Part shown: positions 8,368-16,299 of the stretch, in pieces
How the letters are laid out: each line of letters begins with the position of its first letter
Numbering within the stretch: the stretch's first letter is position 1
Assembly (NCBI RefSeq): GCF_033283405.1
Contig: NZ_JAWMQR010000004.1
Coordinates: 1 to 64,000, forward strand
Origin: Halioxenophilus sp033283405
Lineage (GTDB): Bacteria; Pseudomonadota; Gammaproteobacteria; Pseudomonadales; Cellvibrionaceae
DNA: 64,000 bases
Reading direction: 5' to 3'
The notes under the pieces: model-generated
Told to the model about the DNA's origin: nothing
The model's input: only the letters and a program-made list of their open reading frames with translations
Databases searched by the model: none
Program-made: the position numbers and the translations under genes

Positions 8368-8775
8368 TTAGGGGCACAACGGCGCAATTACCGTTAGCGA
8401 TTTACGCAAGGCTGACCAGCCCATACCCAGGTTAGCTTTACGACCGGTGATCAGCACCAGCAGACAATCCTCTTTACCCGGCACAACCGACATAAAGTGG
8501 TAGGTATGATCGGTACTCATTTGTACCTCTTTAATGGAATTTCTCACCTCGACGCCGCGCTGGTTGGACAGCAGGCCCTCTACAGTGCTGATATTTTTGC
8601 CGCGGAACATATCCACTGCTGCGGCCGCTACCGCATCCAGATAGCTCTGGGTAAAGTAAGGCACGTTGTGGTGGGCAGACAACAACAACCCGGAAGATAG
8701 GTCGACAACCGCAGCACCAAGAGCATCGCTAACATCTCCGATCAAACTCTGACAGGCTAAATCTAAATCACTCAT
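8368..8775 (-). CDS. Roadblock/LC7-like protein, second type, copy 2
   Basis: 135-residue cytoplasmic protein of roadblock/longin-like architecture: a central LGAAVVDLSSGLLLSAHH strand-turn-strand, a helix (YLDAVAAAAVDMFRGK), then a second sheet (FMSVVPGKEDCLLVLITG). Proteins of this fold, such as MglB or streptomycete CvnB, bind small Ras-like GTPases. I chose the second ATG (8775) because GGAG sits six bases upstream of it, inside the longer frame that begins at 8787. About 90% identical to its tandem copy (14 differences over 139 aligned residues). It lies between the other roadblock gene and the phosphoesterase fusion. Confidence 0.78.
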   Translation of the reverse strand: MSDLDLACQSLIGDVSDALGAAVVDLSSGLLLSAHHNVPYFTQSYLDAVAAAAVDMFRGKNISTVEGLLSNQRGVEVRNSIKEVQMSTDHTYHFMSVVPGKEDCLLVLITGRKANLGMGWSALRKSLTVIAPLCP

Positions 8776-8821
8776 ATTTTTCTCCATCGATCAAAAGGAC
8801 TGAACACTCATTCAGTTTTTA

Positions 8822-9214
8822 TTAATTTTGAATGGCCTTTTCCAACTCTACAGCCACAGCGTTGGTAGCAGACAACACCAACCCCAAATTCACATTCTTG
8901 GTTGCCATTGTCGAAATAACCAATTTGTCACCCACTCTGCGCAGCACCATAAAACCATCCTGATTCTGTATAATCACAAAGTTGCAACCGGCCTGCTGTG
9001 CCTCGAGAGCCATCTTCTCACCCAACGCCAGACACGAGCTGGTCATTGCCGCCAAGCGGGAATCAGAGAAGTCCCGCTTGCTCTGCTTGGCTAACGCATG
9101 CCCATCAACACTGGACAAAAGTGCGGCATAAATTCCTTCATTACTCTGTAGCAGCCGGGTCAAATTAGTTTCGACATCCTGCTTTTTAATCACAATCTGT
9201 TTTTTTTCAGACAT
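8822..9214 (-). CDS. Roadblock/LC7 protein, first type, copy 2
   Basis: 130-residue roadblock/LC7 protein. Residues ~25-45 (IYAALLSSVDGHALAKQS) form the first strand pair. The helix carries SSCLALGEKMALEA, and the second sheet includes FVIIQNQDGFMVLRRVGDK. The fold is that of MglB/CvnB-type partners of Ras-like GTPases, as dimeric GAPs or scaffolds. It differs from its tandem copy at only five positions, which implies recent duplication or gene conversion. Translation probably once depended on coupling to the GTPase gene. In this copy only a decayed GTPase tail precedes it, so its own initiation signal is weak. Confidence 0.85.
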   Translation of the reverse strand: MSEKKQIVIKKQDVETNLTRLLQSNEGIYAALLSSVDGHALAKQSKRDFSDSRLAAMTSSCLALGEKMALEAQQAGCNFVIIQNQDGFMVLRRVGDKLVISTMATKNVNLGLVLSATNAVAVELEKAIQN

Positions 9215-9217
9215 AAA

Positions 9218-9316
9218 TTAATAACACTCAACCAACCCAATCATAGGCAACAACAACATTTACTTATCCGGTTCATCCGCAAGACCTATCACTCTGATCG
9301 AACAAATATCTGCCAC
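9218..9316 (-). pseudogene. Remnant 3' end of a CvnD-type GTPase gene
   Basis: Immediately upstream of the copy-2 roadblock start, 9212-9270 aligns without gaps to 12256-12314, which contains the last codons and stop of the intact GTPase gene. About 43 of 59 bases match, including the shared ECY-stop ending. In this copy the frame contains an internal TAA three codons into the aligned block, so it no longer encodes the GTPase tail. Weaker similarity continues to about 9316. The remainder of the gene is gone. This is direct evidence that the duplicated unit once included GTPase sequence. Confidence 0.65.
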
Positions 9317-9788
9317 CTGTAAGCATCAATAAAAATATCCAGTGCCGCTTATCACTGCAGCACCTGGCGATCAGCCTTTTTCGTCAAAAACCCAAGTCAC
9401 CTGGAACGACCGTTCTCAATATCTACAGCAGCACAGGCGCTTGTAACCATTTTGAATGACGGATACACCTTTGCCTCAAGCGTCTAGGTTTAAATCAAAA
9501 AATTGGCAATCAAGATCAAATATTAGCAGCTATTTAGAAAACAACGCGCCAAGAGGCAAAAAAAATAAAAATCTGATACCCAACGCCGTGGTAACAAAAT
9601 TAGGAATTATTTGTATTAGTGTTCAATTGGGAAGGAAAAATCAAATTGAATGAAGATTACAGAAGGGAAAATCGAATAAAAAAGGATCGGCTTTTTGCCA
9701 ACCACATAAATTAGCTATCACCGAAATAAAAATCGAGCTCTGCCATCGAGTCTTTACAACCCATACCGGTGGTGGTCACCCACACAGC
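9271..9788. other. Spacer between the duplicated cassettes
   Basis: AT-rich, non-coding. The right part contains the 21-base block at 9599-9619 that also occurs behind the other cassette. The left part is the fading GTPase remnant. A 65-codon forward frame (9456-9653) has no ribosome site or family resemblance. The promoter for the copy-2 cassette must lie here or further upstream, but I could not identify one. Confidence 0.5.
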
Positions 9789-11363
9789 TCATTTTCCATC
9801 GGCGTAACGGTCAACCAACGCCGATGGAAAGCCCAGCTGCCGCATATCGGTCATGGTGTATTGCAGGTCGTACTTGAGCTTTCTGAACTTCACCGAGGCG
9901 GATGCAGGATCAAACAGAGCGAACTCCGCCCGCCAGTCACCACAACGCGGCTGCCCTACCGAGCCTGGGCACACTAAAGACCAAGATGATTCACGCAGCT
10001 GGACATCGCCCTCTTTAAAGTGGTAATCCTCTCTGCGAAAACGTTGATAAACCGACTGAGTATGACTGTGGCCGTGAAACGCAATTGGCACCTCGTGACT
10101 CTGTAGCCAATCGAGGTTAGCCTGGTAGGTCATCTGATATACATAGGCATAAAAAAAATGTTTATCGATGGGTGCGCCGTGCACGGCTAACCAACTGCCA
10201 ATGCGCAACTGCGGAGGCAAGCTCGACAAAAACTGTTTCGACTCAATCGACAGACGCGGCTGGGTCCACTCGATGGCCCAGCGCGCCATCTTGGAGAAAC
10301 CTCGATGGACATCACCACTCACCGCCGCGTAATCGTGATTGCCCTGTACCGTTAAGCAGCTGCGTGCTTGAATCAATTCAATGCACTCATTGGGGTGCGG
10401 ACCATAGCCAACGACATCCCCTAACAATAATATTTTTTTGACCCCTAGGCGATCGAGTTCCGCCAGTACCGCCTCCAACGCCGGCGCATTGGCATGCACA
10501 TCGGCAAGCACAGCCATAATGCCAGGCTCATTACAACTTGGATCTTCACCACCCAGGCTACTATCTGCAACCGAGGCATCATCCACTAGGCCAAGATCGG
10601 ACTTTATCAAAGTGGTGTTAAAGCGCTTGATCTCCGCTGCCAACAACTCCACTACCAAACTAAAAAGACGCCGCTCCCTGTCATTGTAGGCGTCCAGGTC
10701 ACGCACTTGTCCATAAACAACCCGCAATAGATGCGGCGAAGCAAAGTGTTCGAGCAACTGCTCAACTAGGCAGCGGATCAGCACACGGCAGAAGTCTTCC
10801 GAAATAGTTGGGTATTGTCGGCACCAGACAGCAAACATGCAGCTGAAAGCGGTAAAGTCATACCACGCATAGAGGTCGTCGTCCAGGTAGTAGAGGCGAC
10901 CATTCTCGTCCAGGCCAAAATTGGAGAGACCCTCATCCAGCCTTTTTTTGTGCTGGGCCGCGACGGAGAAGTAGAGACGAAACCACTGCCTTAGCAAACT
11001 GACCAAATCACACTCCGGCCCACTTAACATGCGCTCGAAAGCCAGGTGCAGCGGTTCCAACTTAGGCATGACGCTACCAATGACGAGATCGTCACCGTCG
11101 CGCAGATAAAACCAGGTTTTACTCGGGTGGTAGACAGCCACAGTAATTTCCTGGGCGCGGGCGGCCTGGGCCTTGCGCTCCACATCGACCGGTCGAAAGA
11201 CAAAGTCGGAGCGCAATTTTGCCACCAGGTGATCATCGGCAAACAGTTGCGTTGCCGGCCGCCCAAGAAACTCGCTGTTGCGAGCCAGGGCCACGGGGCA
11301 GTTCAACACATCGCGCAGTTGTTGCTCGGTGATGAGTATTGCCCCACCCAACGAGGGCAGCAT
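9789..11363 (-). CDS. Kinase-like/calcineurin-like phosphoesterase fusion, copy 1
   Basis: Paralogue of the gene at 6743. The N-terminal half is a kinase-like domain (VAKLRSDF lysine, LDEGLSNFGLDENG catalytic-loop-like segment, YLDDDL). The C-terminal half is a complete metallophosphoesterase domain (DVHAN, GDVVGYGP, GNHDY, HGAP, GHSHT). The linker between them is the most variable part of the two copies. I give the ATG at 11363. An in-frame GTG at 11387 is possible, and both copies share an AGGG-8 nt-ATT arrangement upstream that could mark an unusual start. The enzyme may act as the output or effector of the GTPase/roadblock switch. No substrate can be inferred. Confidence 0.8.
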   Translation of the reverse strand: MLPSLGGAILITEQQLRDVLNCPVALARNSEFLGRPATQLFADDHLVAKLRSDFVFRPVDVERKAQAARAQEITVAVYHPSKTWFYLRDGDDLVIGSVMPKLEPLHLAFERMLSGPECDLVSLLRQWFRLYFSVAAQHKKRLDEGLSNFGLDENGRLYYLDDDLYAWYDFTAFSCMFAVWCRQYPTISEDFCRVLIRCLVEQLLEHFASPHLLRVVYGQVRDLDAYNDRERRLFSLVVELLAAEIKRFNTTLIKSDLGLVDDASVADSSLGGEDPSCNEPGIMAVLADVHANAPALEAVLAELDRLGVKKILLLGDVVGYGPHPNECIELIQARSCLTVQGNHDYAAVSGDVHRGFSKMARWAIEWTQPRLSIESKQFLSSLPPQLRIGSWLAVHGAPIDKHFFYAYVYQMTYQANLDWLQSHEVPIAFHGHSHTQSVYQRFRREDYHFKEGDVQLRESSWSLVCPGSVGQPRCGDWRAEFALFDPASASVKFRKLKYDLQYTMTDMRQLGFPSALVDRYADGK

Positions 11364-11411
11364 GACTAAATCACTAATCGCGACCACCCTCGGTTTAAAC
11401 GCGGACGGCGC

Positions 11412-11819
11412 TTAAGGGCACAACGGTGCGATCACGGTCAAGGAGCTACGCAAAGCGGACCAGCCCATACCAAGATTGGCTTTACGACCGGTGATCAGCA
11501 CCAACAGGCAGTTTTCTTTGCCAGGCACCACCGACATAAAGTGGAACGTATGGTCGGTACTCATTTGTACCTCTTTAATGGAATTTCTCACCTCGATACC
11601 GCGCTGGTTCGACAACAGGCTCTCCACCGTATTTACGTTTTTACCCCGAAACATATCCACTGCAGCAGCCGCTACCGCATCCAGATAGCTCTGGGTAAAG
11701 TAAGGCACATTATGGTGGGCAGACAACAGCAACCCGGAAGATAGGTCGACTACTGCAGCCCCTAAAGCATCGTTTACTTCTGAAATTAAGTTTTGACAGG
11801 CTGTATCTAATTGACTCAT
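11412..11819 (-). CDS. Roadblock/LC7-like protein, second type, copy 1
   Basis: 135 residues from the ATG with a GGAG site six bases upstream. A longer frame starts at 11831. Same fold and conserved core as the copy at 8368. The differences cluster in the N-terminal 20 residues. The pair of distinct roadblock proteins in one operon suggests a heteromeric roadblock complex on the GTPase encoded two genes upstream. It is followed within 60 bp by the phosphoesterase fusion. Confidence 0.78.
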   Translation of the reverse strand: MSQLDTACQNLISEVNDALGAAVVDLSSGLLLSAHHNVPYFTQSYLDAVAAAAVDMFRGKNVNTVESLLSNQRGIEVRNSIKEVQMSTDHTFHFMSVVPGKENCLLVLITGRKANLGMGWSALRSSLTVIAPLCP

Positions 11820-11865
11820 AGCTTTCTCCATCGATTAAAGAAAAAAACACACCTTTCGGTTTTTA

Positions 11866-12258
11866 TTAATTTTGAATGGCCTTTTCCAACTCTTCGGCTA
11901 CAACATTGGTAGCGGACAATACCAACCCCAAATTCACATTCTTGGTTGCCATTGTCGAAATAACCAATTTGTCACCCACTCTACGCAACACCATGAATCC
12001 GTCCTGATTTTGGATAATCACAAAATTGCAGCCCGCCTGTTGTGCCTCGAGCGCCATTTTTTCGCCCAATGCCAGACAAGAGCTGGTCATGGCGGCCAAA
12101 CGGGAATCAGAGAAATCACGACTGCTTTGTTTAGCCAGAGCATGGCCATCAACACTGGATAAAAGGGCGGCGTAAATTCCTTCATTACTCTGCAGCAGCC
12201 GGGTTAAATTACTTTCGACATCCTGCTTTTTAATTACTATCTGTTTTTTGTCAGACAT
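11866..12258 (-). CDS. Roadblock/LC7 protein, first type, copy 1
   Basis: 130-residue roadblock/LC7 protein, 125/130 identical to the copy at 8822. It starts 3 bp after the GTPase stop, with no strong ribosome site of its own (GAGTG only), so translational coupling to the GTPase is likely. This fits a stoichiometric GTPase-roadblock complex. The fold contains the SSVDGHALAK turn and the QNQDGFMVLRRVG hairpin. Confidence 0.86.
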   Translation of the reverse strand: MSDKKQIVIKKQDVESNLTRLLQSNEGIYAALLSSVDGHALAKQSSRDFSDSRLAAMTSSCLALGEKMALEAQQAGCNFVIIQNQDGFMVLRRVGDKLVISTMATKNVNLGLVLSATNVVAEELEKAIQN

Positions 12259-12261
12259 AAA

Positions 12262-12783
12262 TTAATAACACTCCAGCATTGCAATTAAAGACAGCAATAA
12301 TTGCTTCATATCCGTTTTCTCTCTGGGGTCTACCGCCATTACCGGATAAATTAGCTGTTGATTTTCCAGATACTGATAAATCTCGTTCATTACGTTGGGA
12401 TTTTGTTCACTACGGGTAACGCCAACCACAGCAGAACTTTCAGCAATATTTTTCTGGAAATTGGCCAGATACATATCCAAGTCCACTACCGGCTCGTCCC
12501 TACTGGCATCCACCAAAATAATAAACCCGAGAGCTCCTTCGGCAATTATCTCCCACATATGACGGAAGCGCTCCTGCCCCGGCGTTCCATAAACCCGAAC
12601 GATAGTCTCATCCGGCAATACTATTTCACCGAAGTCGAAGGCCACTGTCGTAGTATCCTTGACAATGGCCAGACCATCTGTAGCGGCTTGATCGGTGGTA
12701 ACAGGTGGGCGATCGCTGATCGATTGAATAGCGGTTGTTTTGCCAACCGCTGCGGTGCCGGTGATCACTATTTTGAGCTCCAC
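12262..12783 (-). CDS. Ras-like GTPase of the CvnD/MglA type
   Basis: 173-residue small GTPase. P-loop GTAAVGKTT at residues ~8-16. Switch II reads YGTPGQERF, so the usual DxxG aspartate is glycine, as I recall for CvnD-type GTPases of streptomycete conservons. The GALGFIILVD strand and VGVTRSE follow, the latter in the position of the N/TKxD base-specificity motif and lacking a clear aspartate. Its gene overlaps the upstream REC/wHTH-like gene by one base and is followed 3 bp later by a roadblock gene, a tight unit. Likely role: molecular switch whose state is set by the roadblock proteins. GTP specificity should be treated as inferred. Confidence 0.85.
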   Translation of the reverse strand: MELKIVITGTAAVGKTTAIQSISDRPPVTTDQAATDGLAIVKDTTTVAFDFGEIVLPDETIVRVYGTPGQERFRHMWEIIAEGALGFIILVDASRDEPVVDLDMYLANFQKNIAESSAVVGVTRSEQNPNVMNEIYQYLENQQLIYPVMAVDPREKTDMKQLLLSLIAMLECY

Positions 12784-13415
12784 TAGGCTTTAGCTCCAAA
12801 CTTTAACCGAAGTTTTGCAAATAGCGGTTGCAAATGTCCCTTATCCCTTTTCATGCTGGTTGTAGTCTGCGTGCGCTCTTTCAGCACGAGAAATCCATCC
12901 GCCAAGCCAACACCAATAAAACTTTTAATCTTATCCAGCTCAATGCCAGTTAAATCTGATAGATGTTCGGCAGTTATCACCTGCTTAATAAGCAGTGCGC
13001 ATATACGCGCGGCACCGGGAAATTCAGCCATGACGTCAATCGGCGGCCACCGCCGCAAGTGATAAGCATACTCGACAGCCCGGTGATCTTCGGCAAATTC
13101 GTGGGCACTGGAAGTGACTTCCAGGTCTGCCAGGCACTTCAAAATCGAGGCAGCTCTTAATGGCTTTGCCAAGGTTAGATAGCCATTGTTCAAACGTCGA
13201 TTACCGTAAGCAATAACGCGATCGCAATTTGGCTCGACAGCTGTAATCAATTTGTCGTCAGTAAAGTTGTCCACATCGACAACAGAAACCTGAGCGTTAC
13301 CGCTGCTGATCACTGCCCAGTGATCCTCTGTTTTATTCGATAGCAGAGAAAGTAGGCTGGTAAAAACCAGCTCATCATTTTTACTAAAGCCACACAGTTT
13401 AATGGTTCTATTCAT
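12783..13415 (-). CDS. Receiver-like/winged-helix-like regulatory protein
   Basis: 210 residues, family not recognised. The N-terminal ~115 residues have the rhythm of a response-regulator receiver: KLCGFSKNDELVFTSLLSLL, then VSVVDVDN at the phospho-acceptor position, VIAYG, and LAKPLRAASIL at the conserved KP position. Key acidic residues are not all present, so it is probably a pseudo-receiver. Residues ~135-180 (ICALLIKQVITAEHLSDLTG and following) look like a small winged helix resembling the DUF742 part of CvnC. The basic tail ends in LRLKFGAKA. First gene of the operon; its stop overlaps the GTPase start. Likely a regulator or adaptor of the GTPase. Confidence 0.6.
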   Translation of the reverse strand: MNRTIKLCGFSKNDELVFTSLLSLLSNKTEDHWAVISSGNAQVSVVDVDNFTDDKLITAVEPNCDRVIAYGNRRLNNGYLTLAKPLRAASILKCLADLEVTSSAHEFAEDHRAVEYAYHLRRWPPIDVMAEFPGAARICALLIKQVITAEHLSDLTGIELDKIKSFIGVGLADGFLVLKERTQTTTSMKRDKGHLQPLFAKLRLKFGAKA

Positions 13416-13941
13416 TCAACCTGCCACAAAAAATAACCGGCCGTCACCAACAAACAACGGTCCCACTGTCTTCGATAAAAATGAGATATTTTGCTTAGAT
13501 TCTTTCACTATCGAACAACCTTTAAACTCAGCTTTGTTCGATTGTGACGACCCGCACAGAGCACTTTGTATAGCGTAGTATGTTTTTTGAATAAGTGTTA
13601 AAGATCGCTTTTACCTCACTGTGTTAAAAAAAGCCGAAGCATATAATTTTGTCGCACCAATCCTTTTAGCAACAAAAAAACCTTAGGTTTAATAACTACG
13701 GAAAATAAAATTCAGCCTGATAGATTCAAAAAATACTTAAAAAAATATAACCATTGCTTATATATTTTTCCGTCCTGAGCGATAACAGACACACATTTGT
13801 AACTTTTCGCGCCAACCTTCGTCATTTGTTGTATTAGCAACAATCCGAAAGGCAGAAAATACTTGTTTTTCAATCTGTTAGCTTAGGTACAACCATTGCA
13901 ATCAGCTCCCGGGCACTTTATGACTCTATTGGGAGATGGCA
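13416..13941. other. 526-bp divergent AT-rich control region
   Basis: Separates the REC-like/GTPase operon (minus) from the AAA+ gene (plus). It is markedly AT-rich (13560-13780) with A-tracts that may bend DNA or bind H-NS-like proteins. I see no coding frame. Promoters for both directions are expected here, but no consensus pair stood out. Confidence 0.45.
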
Positions 13942-15633
13942 ATGAAACTACACCTTGAGCGAAGCGTGGCTCTGGCACTATTTGAACGCTTCCCAGAAAC
14001 ACAACACTGGCAGGAACAACTAAAGTTAGCTGGGCGAGTCGAGGTGGACCCACAGTCACTCAGCCGGGACAACCTGGGTTTTCTGGCGACGACTTACGAA
14101 GCTACAAATGCAAATAAACACGCCACTGTCCAAGCCTTGCTCAACATAAAAGATCAAGCCCCGTCGGCGGTGGAAAACCTGGAAGAGTTTCTGGTTGAAG
14201 TCATCACCTACATCACAACCAATACAACGCGCGGCTGGCTCTTCCTTCCTGACGGTGGCGGATCACTACTTCCCTATGTTGTCAGCCGAATCGATTTCAC
14301 CTCCGCCAGCGGTGAAGACCAGGCTCGAATTCTTATTGAAATTAAAGCCAACAGTCGTGGCAAACTGGCCAACACACAAATCATTATAACCGAGCGCGAC
14401 CTCACGCCCGGTGGCAACCCAGCCACGCTACTGCTCGAAAAAGGTTATGTAAAAGAGACCGAGCTGCTGCTGCAACAATATGATTTGGCCGACGAACTCT
14501 ATCGCGAGTGGCGCTCAGCCAGTGGTGAACAGTTCTCAGGCCTAGGTACGGGGATCTATGCAGAAGACCCGTCGTCCAACACCCGCAACAACGACTGGAC
14601 GCGCAAGCCCCGAGTTATCTTGTCAACCACCGGCTCACCTGCCCGACTGGTTAACGACGAAGCCATACTCACCAATCGCGAACTGACTCTGGAGCAGTCC
14701 AAACAGATCCTGCGCCCCATTCTTAAAAAGATGGATCGCACCTCCCCGTTTCATATCGCGACTGAAAAGGCGATTTTGGCACTCAGTGAGGCGATGACAT
14801 CCGATGCCTTTAGCGTAATACCCATGCACGGATTCATCCTGCTCTTTCACCTAGAGCTGCACCATCACCTCTGGGTGCATGTCGATAATTTAAAACCTTA
14901 TGTTTATCAACCAGAGTTAAAAGATAAGCTGGTGCTCCCCGTCGAACATGTCGAGCTGATCGACATCCTCACCGCGGAGATGGAACTGCTGATGGAAGAC
15001 ATCGTTGAGGGGAAATCGGGCGGTACCACCGTGTTGTGCAGTGGCCCTCCCGGGGTAGGTAAAACACTCACGGCGGAGGTCTACGCGGAGATTATTCACC
15101 GGCCACTCTATCGGGTGCACTCGGGCCAACTGGGCCTCAATGTGGCCGAGATGGAGGCCAACTTAAAAGAGGTACTGATTCGTGCGCAACGTTGGGGCGC
15201 GGTTATGTTGATCGATGAAGCGGACGTTTATATTAAACGCCGGGACGACAACCTCACCATGAATGCGGTTGTGGGGGTGTTTTTGCGCGTGCTGGAATAT
15301 TTCAACGGCCTGCTGTTTATGACCACCAACCGTATTGATGATATCGACGAAGCCATCATTTCCCGCTGTATTGCCATGATTCGTTATCAGTCACCGACCC
15401 GTGAGGAGCGTGCCCGAATCTGGGAGGTGATGTCACAACAATTTGGCCTGCCATTGGCCGAGGGAATGCACAACACGCTGGCCGACTACTTCCCAAAAAC
15501 CAGCGGGCGTGACATTAAAGGCTTGGCAAAACTGGTGGCCCGTTTTTGCCAATACCGTTCAACAGCGGCCGATCTCACCATATTCGAGCATTGCGCCAAA
15601 TTCCGCGCAATTGAGTCCGTACAAATGGACTAG
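13942..15633 (+). CDS. AAA+ ATPase with unknown N-terminal domain
   Basis: About 563 residues. The N-terminal ~330 residues are not recognised. They contain an alpha/beta segment around residues 80-200 and a His-rich stretch, FHLELHHHLWVH, near 305. The C-terminal AAA+ module has Walker A GPPGVGKT, Walker B VMLIDEAD, sensor-1 FMTTN, an ISR arginine-finger candidate, and a lid containing SGRDIKGLAKL. The single AAA module resembles FtsH/ClpX-like remodellers without a protease domain. I chose the second ATG because GGGAG lies six bases before it and abuts the first. It is divergent from the GTPase/roadblock operon, so a functional link is possible but unproven. A hairpin follows the stop. Confidence 0.82.
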   Translation: MKLHLERSVALALFERFPETQHWQEQLKLAGRVEVDPQSLSRDNLGFLATTYEATNANKHATVQALLNIKDQAPSAVENLEEFLVEVITYITTNTTRGWLFLPDGGGSLLPYVVSRIDFTSASGEDQARILIEIKANSRGKLANTQIIITERDLTPGGNPATLLLEKGYVKETELLLQQYDLADELYREWRSASGEQFSGLGTGIYAEDPSSNTRNNDWTRKPRVILSTTGSPARLVNDEAILTNRELTLEQSKQILRPILKKMDRTSPFHIATEKAILALSEAMTSDAFSVIPMHGFILLFHLELHHHLWVHVDNLKPYVYQPELKDKLVLPVEHVELIDILTAEMELLMEDIVEGKSGGTTVLCSGPPGVGKTLTAEVYAEIIHRPLYRVHSGQLGLNVAEMEANLKEVLIRAQRWGAVMLIDEADVYIKRRDDNLTMNAVVGVFLRVLEYFNGLLFMTTNRIDDIDEAIISRCIAMIRYQSPTREERARIWEVMSQQFGLPLAEGMHNTLADYFPKTSGRDIKGLAKLVARFCQYRSTAADLTIFEHCAKFRAIESVQMD

Positions 15634-15635
15634 CC

Positions 15636-15668
15636 CTCTCCCGGCACTAAACCTGCCGGGAGAGTTTC
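15636..15668 (+). terminator. Intrinsic terminator of the AAA+ gene
   Basis: An 11-bp perfect GC-rich stem (arms 15636-15646 and 15654-15664) with a seven-base loop begins two bases after the AAA+ stop and is followed by TTT. The T-run is short, but the stem is strong. It also lies beyond the 3' end of the convergent glyoxalase gene. Confidence 0.65.
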
Positions 15669-15694
15669 AATGATAATCTGCAAAGAATTGCTGT

Positions 15695-16135
15695 TTACCA
15701 CTCGCCGCTATTGGGCATGGACGCCCAAGGCTCTTCCGCTGGCAGTGCCTCTCCTGCCTGTATCAATTCAATAGAGATATTATCCGGTGTGCGCACAAAG
15801 GCCATATGACCATCGCGCGGTGGCCGATTGATGGTTACACCAAGCGCTATCAAATGGCGACAGGTTTCGTAGATATCTGCAACCGCATAGGCCAAGTGGC
15901 CAAAATTACGCCCACCGGTGTAGTTTTCCGGATCCCAATTATAGGTAAGTTCCACCATAGGTGCCTTGTTTTCCCGAGCGGCCGCTTCGTCTTCGGAGGC
16001 CGCCAGAAACACCAAGGTGAAGCGCCCGGTGCTACTTTCGTGCCGATTAATTTCGACCATGCCCAATCCTTTGCAAAAGAACTCCAGGGACGCATCCAGG
16101 TCGGATACCCGGACCATAGTGTGCAAATAACGCAT
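15695..16135 (-). CDS. gloA: Lactoylglutathione lyase (glyoxalase I)
   Basis: 146-residue VOC-fold enzyme that converts the hemithioacetal of methylglyoxal and glutathione to S-lactoylglutathione. Metal ligands are visible: His5 (RYLHTMVRV), Glu in VELTYN, His in FGHLAYAV and Glu in ISIELIQ. The glutathione-binding region TGRFTLVFL is also present. Length is slightly above E. coli GloA because of a short acidic C-terminal tail. Cytoplasmic detoxification. It stands alone on the minus strand between the AAA+ gene and ompW. Confidence 0.9.
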   Translation of the reverse strand: MRYLHTMVRVSDLDASLEFFCKGLGMVEINRHESSTGRFTLVFLAASEDEAAARENKAPMVELTYNWDPENYTGGRNFGHLAYAVADIYETCRHLIALGVTINRPPRDGHMAFVRTPDNISIELIQAGEALPAEEPWASMPNSGEW

Positions 16136-16299
16136 GCAAACCTCTCATTTTGTTTTAAATCAAGAATTACCAATTCAAGCGCACAGCCATCCTGAAAAAA
16201 ATAGCTTGAGTAGCGCTTTTTAATCCAGATCAATATTGCCAGAATCGGCATGGGTATTCTCCTCGCCAATAACCAACACAGCAAAAGAGAGAATACCCG

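Larger units (their letters stand above)
6600..9270 (-). repeat. Tandem duplication, copy 2
   Basis: Direct repeat of 9599-12314. It runs from a 21-base AT-rich block (6600-6620, 19/21 identical to 9599-9619) through the phosphoesterase and two roadblock genes to a decayed GTPase 3' end (9212-9270, about 43/59 identical to 12256-12314). The 130-residue roadblock copies differ at five positions. Copies are in the same orientation. Confidence 0.85.
9599..12314 (-). repeat. Tandem duplication, copy 1 (with intact GTPase upstream)
   Basis: Partner of 6600-9270, same orientation. It contains the AT-rich block (9599-9619), the phosphoesterase fusion, both roadblock genes and the GTPase 3' end. Because the GTPase and REC-like genes are intact only here, this is probably the ancestral arrangement. 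Confidence 0.85.

Noticed and set aside
6743..9214. Assembly artefact as an explanation for the tandem copies
   Set aside because: The copies differ at many positions, more in the phosphoesterase linker and one roadblock protein than in the other, and one has a decayed GTPase end, so they are genuine diverged paralogues.
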